64,000 bases of DNA from the NCBI GenBank assembly GCA_945897805.1, contig CAMDFX010000013.1:27421-91420 (forward strand). The letters run 5' to 3'. A model generated the notes under the pieces. That model did no database searches. It worked only from the letters and a program-made list of their open reading frames with translations, and was not told the DNA's origin. Within the stretch, counting starts at the first letter, position 1; every line of letters begins with the position of its first letter. The DNA is from Chryseobacterium gleum. Lineage in GTDB: Bacteria > Bacteroidota > Bacteroidia > Flavobacteriales_D > Crocinitomicaceae. The translations under genes were made by a program, and so were the position numbers. Shown one piece after another: positions 60,296-64,000 of this stretch.

Positions 60296-60856
60296 TTATT
60301 TCACAACAACAGCATCCACCTTCTGAGCAACTAGCGGTTCTCCGCCTTCGCAACCGCAGCAAATTTCGCCTCCTGCATACTTTTTTGCGTAGCCATTTCT
60401 AATTTCAACAGCCTCGTAAGCCGATGTTTTTTTCATGTTTTTACTATCGGCATAATATGTTAGTAGTCCAACAAATTTATAATCTGCTAATTCATACATT
60501 TCATATTGCTGATTGCAATCTTTTGCGATGTTTTTGAATTTTTCTTGTATTTTATGAATCATCTTTTTCCATACATCTTCCTTGATGATCAACATTTTAT
60601 CATTTGTCGAATTTGTATAAACGCCTTCTTCTTTGGTTGGTTTAAATTCCTCTCCATCAATACTTAATGCTTCTTTTATTTTTTCGAACATCGCATCTTG
60701 AATTACTTTTGCTGTGGCAACTGTATCTTTCTCGGGACTGGTGATTTTCTTTTCTGTGACGCTAGGATTTTTACCCTTTGTAATAACGTAATATGTTAAA
60801 AGTCCAATAGCCGCGATGCCTAGTATTCCAATAATTATTTTTGTAATCGATTTCAT
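60296..60856 (-). CDS. Membrane-anchored protein of unknown function
   Basis: A 186-aa protein with one N-terminal hydrophobic segment (IIIGILGIAAIGLLTYYVI) that could be a signal anchor, a hydrophilic linker, and a soluble domain (VIQDAMFEKIKEALSI, later QQYEMYELADYKFVGLL). A Cys/Gly-rich patch GGEICCGCEGGEP lies near the C-terminus and could bind metal. No family recognised. It stands between the Cys4 protein and the DUF1810 gene. Confidence 0.62.
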   Translation of the reverse strand: MKSITKIIIGILGIAAIGLLTYYVITKGKNPSVTEKKITSPEKDTVATAKVIQDAMFEKIKEALSIDGEEFKPTKEEGVYTNSTNDKMLIIKEDVWKKMIHKIQEKFKNIAKDCNQQYEMYELADYKFVGLLTYYADSKNMKKTSAYEAVEIRNGYAKKYAGGEICCGCEGGEPLVAQKVDAVVVK

Positions 60857-60940
60857 ATTTTTTATTTTAGGTTGCCTATACTTTACACGGCTATTGGCTT
60901 TACTCCGTTCGAATTTTGAGATTATTTAATTATTTGCTTT

Positions 60941-62071
60941 TCAATCAATGAACTGAACCAATTCTCTGTTTAATAATATCTTATGTGTCCCTTCTGGAGT
61001 GTAAGTTATTGCATAATCTTTGGCTTGATCTTCACCGACTGCATTTTTGAATTTTGATCGAATTCTAGCCATTACTTCATTCATATTGTTATCGGTTACA
61101 TCAACAAGTCGGTTAATTGCATCATCTATGAGCTCATTTGTTGCTTGACTGCTGATTTGAGCATAGTAAGATCTAAGTTCAGCTTTATAATCCACAAGAT
61201 AACTGCGTTGAATGCCTTCTGGATGATTTAAATACAATAAATAAAGTGCTCTCTCCTTTGGATTTAAATTAATTTGTAAATCTCCTAAATCAGTAAGAAA
61301 GATGCTTTTACTGTGGTTTCTAATTTCCATTCTACTCAATTGCATGAGCAAATGTGAGCGTTGTCGAAACATGATATTGTCTCGAAGTCCATCTAGGATT
61401 AAAAACAACTGGCGAACATGACTGCGATTGACATCTTTCTTTTCTAGTTTCGCCAAACAATCAGGACATAAATCAGCGGTTCGCATTTTCAATACAATTT
61501 GTGTTTTATCGACACAAAAATCCATCATACAACCTCTGGGGGATTTATGAAAATTTTGAATAATCTCTTCCAGAGTATTAAACATCATGCTTCTTATAAG
61601 CCAAGAAACTATCTCATAAGCAATTGGAAATCGGTCATCAATCGTCGATCCTAAATACCAATCCCAATCATTTGTTTGAACAAAATAATTATTTAGTGAT
61701 GAATCAACACAACCAAACCAATTTCTATCATTTTGAACGTCATTTAAAAGTATGACTTGTTCATCTTCACTCAGTAAATAGTTTTCTCTATAAACATGAC
61801 AAACATTAAATAATTGTTTCCACGTAAGTGTTTCGGTTTTGTGAGGAAAGGAAATTTCATCATCTGAACAATCTACTGAAAAAAATTGATATTCTTTTTG
61901 CGTTTCAAATTCTTTTTTTGTTTCATAAAGCTCTTCACTCTGTGATTCAGGCATCACAATGGGTTTTGAAGGCACAAATTCTATGCTTCCTCTGTGTTTC
62001 CGGAGTAAATTGAGCACATTGTTGAAGTCTTCAATGCTGTAATTTTCCGATCGAATTAAATGTACATTCAT
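60941..62071 (-). CDS. Conserved-looking Cys4 protein paired with a vWA protein
   Basis: A 376-aa soluble protein of unknown function. The middle (about 140-205) has a segment RFPIAYEIVSWLIRSMMF followed by a Cys4 motif: Cys181 and Cys186 in RGCMMDFC, then Cys202 and Cys205 in RTADLCPDC. The C-terminal part LNPKERALYLLYLNHPEGI resembles a helical DNA-binding-like module I recall from several uncharacterised Bacteroidota proteins. It starts 14 bp after the vWA gene stop, on the same strand, so the two are co-expressed. No protease or nuclease residues are evident. Confidence 0.65.
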   Translation of the reverse strand: MNVHLIRSENYSIEDFNNVLNLLRKHRGSIEFVPSKPIVMPESQSEELYETKKEFETQKEYQFFSVDCSDDEISFPHKTETLTWKQLFNVCHVYRENYLLSEDEQVILLNDVQNDRNWFGCVDSSLNNYFVQTNDWDWYLGSTIDDRFPIAYEIVSWLIRSMMFNTLEEIIQNFHKSPRGCMMDFCVDKTQIVLKMRTADLCPDCLAKLEKKDVNRSHVRQLFLILDGLRDNIMFRQRSHLLMQLSRMEIRNHSKSIFLTDLGDLQINLNPKERALYLLYLNHPEGIQRSYLVDYKAELRSYYAQISSQATNELIDDAINRLVDVTDNNMNEVMARIRSKFKNAVGEDQAKDYAITYTPEGTHKILLNRELVQFID

Positions 62072-62085
62072 GAATTTTCTCCCGA

Positions 62086-62745
62086 TTATTTATTTCTTCT
62101 TTCTTTATCCTCAAATATATCAAAAATATCTCGTTTCAGATTACCATTTGATTTCTCATGTGCATAAGTTCTAATGGATTCACTTACATCATCCATAATT
62201 TCATAATACTCACTTTTGCTAAAATTCATCACATTTTCACGTCTAATATTCAACATTTTAGAGGTATGTATCGCGTCAAAATCTGCCCCTAAAAAACTGA
62301 ATGTCCATTTCCCAGTTTCATCTAATTGCTTAATTAGATTGGCAACATCATGGTAGGAATAAAGTCTAGATGCATTTTCATATCCATCGGTAATGATAAC
62401 CAATACAATTGAAATTTCATCTTCGGAAAGTTCTTTACCAAACTTATTTTTTATCGAATAAATTGATTTTCCAATTGCATCCAAAAGTGCAGTTGATCCG
62501 CTAGGTAAATAATTTTGTCTGGTCAACGGTAGAATTGCGTCTACTTGTCCAAATTGAATTCGATCCTGGACTTTATCATTAAAGAAAGTTAATGAGCACA
62601 AAAATTCTTGGTTCGTTAGTTCCTTTTTTAAACCTTGAATTGTGGTTAACTGAGAATTAAAGCCAGTAATGGTTTGATTTTCTAATCCTGCCATAGATCC
62701 ACTTTGATCAACGATAAAGTGGTAAAGTGTTGTTTTGTTTTTCAT
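62086..62745 (-). CDS. von Willebrand factor A domain protein
   Basis: A 219-aa cytoplasmic protein that is essentially one vWA domain with an intact metal-ion-dependent adhesion site: Asp13-x-Ser15-x-Ser17 (VDQSGSM), Thr85 (SGSTALLDA) and Asp120 (IITDGYENAS). No transmembrane segment or signal peptide is present, so it works inside the cell, as TerY-like vWA proteins do. It heads a minus-strand group with the Cys4 protein, an anchored protein and DUF1810, and is divergent from the histone-deacetylase-like gene. Confidence 0.9.
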   Translation of the reverse strand: MKNKTTLYHFIVDQSGSMAGLENQTITGFNSQLTTIQGLKKELTNQEFLCSLTFFNDKVQDRIQFGQVDAILPLTRQNYLPSGSTALLDAIGKSIYSIKNKFGKELSEDEISIVLVIITDGYENASRLYSYHDVANLIKQLDETGKWTFSFLGADFDAIHTSKMLNIRRENVMNFSKSEYYEIMDDVSESIRTYAHEKSNGNLKRDIFDIFEDKERRNK

Positions 62746-62885
62746 AATTATTGAATTAAATTTTTACAAATATTTCTTTAATTATTATGAATAAACCAAT
62801 TGCTGCAAGCTTGCAAGGAAGATGCAAAAGATATACGAGCAAGCGAATTTTGCATTGAAAATCAGTAATCACTAAAATTAAAACA

Positions 62886-63854
62886 ATGCACATGAAGCAA
62901 AGAGCAAAACGAATTAAAACATTTTATACAGAGAAACAAGTATGTTTTCAAAACATTCAAAGTGGTTCTTTTTCTAAGTCTCCATTAAAACCATATTTGT
63001 TAATGCAACGAATAAAAAAGCAAGGTCTTAACAAACATTTTAGTATCAAGTCAGATTTCGAGCCCTTCACCAAAGAAGATTTTACGATTGCACATACGGA
63101 ACTGTATGTGAATAATTTTTTCAAGGGTGAAGGAAATCACCTTTCTAATTCCTTGCCTTGGTCTAAAAATTTAGTTCAAAGTGTCGGATACACTAACGCA
63201 TCACTTTACGAGGCAAAAAAGCACAGCATTTTAAATCCTGAATCGATTTGCTTTGCACCAGTTTCGGGAATGCATCATGCTCAACCAAATAGAGGAAGTG
63301 GTTTTTGTACTTTTTCTGGTCAAGTCATTTCTGCGATTAAATTATACAATGAATTGGGAGTTAGTGGTGCTTATTTTGATTTAGACGGACATTTCGGAAA
63401 TAGTATTGAAGACAGCAGAGATTTCAACCCAATTTTAAATTTGGCAATTCCAATAGGTTGTAACATAAATCCAACAGGTATTAATGAATCTTATATTGAA
63501 TCTTTCAAATTAGGCTTAAAGCAAGTTGGCGAGCTCATAAAAGCAGGGAAAATACATTACGTCGTTTTTGCTCACGGTGCAGATTCTCATGAAGACGATG
63601 ACATCGGCGGCGGTTGTGACACCAAACATTGGTTACTTTGTGCGACGTTATTTGCGGAATGGGTTAATGAAATTTCAAAAGAAATAGGTAAACATTTTCC
63701 AGTAACCTTGGTTCTATTTGGTGGCTATCGTTCGGATAATTATGATGCGGTGCTTGATTTGCATTTGAAATCGTTGATGATTTGTTTGGAGGGGCTTTGT
63801 GGTAGTGAAAACAAAAATGAAGTTGCTGTTTTATCGAAAAGGGCTAACTTTTAG
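62886..63854 (+). CDS. Histone-deacetylase-superfamily amidohydrolase
   Basis: A 322-aa zinc deacetylase of the arginase-deacetylase fold. Motifs: His130/His131 in SGMHHAQPNRGSGFC, zinc ligands Asp167/His169 in YFDLDGHFGN, third zinc ligand Asp233 in HGADSHEDDDIGG, and the transition-state Tyr in LFGGY. All catalytic positions are present, so it should be active; in bacteria the substrate could be acetylated polyamines, proteins or small molecules. An ATG two codons in (62892) is an alternative start. It is divergent from the vWA gene. Confidence 0.88.
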   Translation: MHMKQRAKRIKTFYTEKQVCFQNIQSGSFSKSPLKPYLLMQRIKKQGLNKHFSIKSDFEPFTKEDFTIAHTELYVNNFFKGEGNHLSNSLPWSKNLVQSVGYTNASLYEAKKHSILNPESICFAPVSGMHHAQPNRGSGFCTFSGQVISAIKLYNELGVSGAYFDLDGHFGNSIEDSRDFNPILNLAIPIGCNINPTGINESYIESFKLGLKQVGELIKAGKIHYVVFAHGADSHEDDDIGGGCDTKHWLLCATLFAEWVNEISKEIGKHFPVTLVLFGGYRSDNYDAVLDLHLKSLMICLEGLCGSENKNEVAVLSKRANF

Positions 63855-63909
63855 GGTTAATGGACAAAAAGTAGGCTGAAAGCTCTGGAAAGCGTTATGT
63901 TTAGTAGCT

Positions 63910-64000
63910 TTGGAGCAAATCAAAGACTTTGAACAAAAAAACTGCTTTTATTGTAACTCTACAATTACCAAGAAAAATGGTAAAAAAGATGAAAAACAAC
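63910..64000 (+). CDS. Start of a zinc-ribbon IS transposase (partial, runs off window)
   Basis: The open frame to the window end encodes LEQIKDFEQKNCFYCNSTIT then KKNGKKDEKQ. The CxxC followed by an NGK turn and a basic stretch is the usual N-terminal zinc ribbon of IS1-like or related transposases (CPxCxS...KNG). No ATG is seen; TTG at 63910 is a guess and the frame is open further left. Only about 30 codons are visible, so family and intactness cannot be judged. Confidence 0.4.
   Translation, partial: MEQIKDFEQKNCFYCNSTITKKNGKKDEKQ

Overview
The window is AT-rich chromosomal DNA from a member of the Bacteroidota, most likely order Flavobacteriales (a Crocinitomicaceae/Fluviicola-like lineage is plausible but not proven). 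Evidence: a complete gldK-gldL-gldM-gldN type IX secretion/gliding core preceded by a PorP/SprF gene, separate gldB and gldC genes, a secreted protein with a type A sorting domain, a CzcA permease fused to its outer-membrane channel, menaquinone genes, few Shine-Dalgarno sequences, and promoters of the Bacteroidota TTG/TAnnTTTG type.

Layout. 1-6.7 kb (minus strand): start of an LptE-like lipoprotein, a sigma-54 activator, miaB, a DUF4783 protein, an SDR oxidoreductase and two tandem ferredoxin-reductase-like flavoproteins. 6.9-9.9 kb: a secreted protein of unknown function and a T9SS cargo protein. 10-20.4 kb: topA, an arginase-fold protein that has lost metal ligands, then porP/sprF-gldK-gldL-gldM-gldN, closed by a strong terminator. 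20.4-27.1 kb: a phosphate block (orphan PhoB-like regulator, PhoU-like DUF47 protein, PiT transporter, methyltransferase, PhoB/PhoR-like pair) with a probable class D beta-lactamase remnant between genes. 27.2-33.7 kb: heavy-metal RND efflux. 33.7-37.4 kb: dispersed repeats, gldC, gldB, an outer-membrane beta-barrel, nadE and a ferredoxin. 37.5-38.4 kb: a RAYT-type Y1 transposase beside a 25-bp-period REP hairpin array. 38.5-47.9 kb: clpP-clpX, an M16 peptidase pair, an NMO-like flavoprotein, menA-menC and an RRM protein.

From about 48 kb the content becomes accessory. A tyrosine integrase is expressed from a promoter overlapped by two tandem palindromes. It is followed by small unknown proteins, three of them belonging to one apparently new NTF2-like family. 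Then comes an eight-gene array, all on the minus strand (58.96 to 51.65 kb): DUF3268-type zinc protein, WYL regulator, small membrane protein, NTF2-like protein, Cas4/DUF2779-like PD-(D/E)XK nuclease, LRR protein, PLD nuclease fused to a J-domain, second LRR protein. A 9-bp inverted repeat lies just upstream of the first gene. Regulator, nucleases and recognition-type repeat proteins together resemble a defence or conflict system, and this array is the best candidate here for an undescribed system. A second minus-strand group (vWA protein, Cys4 protein, anchored protein, DUF1810) and a divergent histone-deacetylase-like gene follow. The window ends in the start of a probable IS zinc-ribbon transposase.

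All functions come from motif reading; no database search or folding calculation was run.
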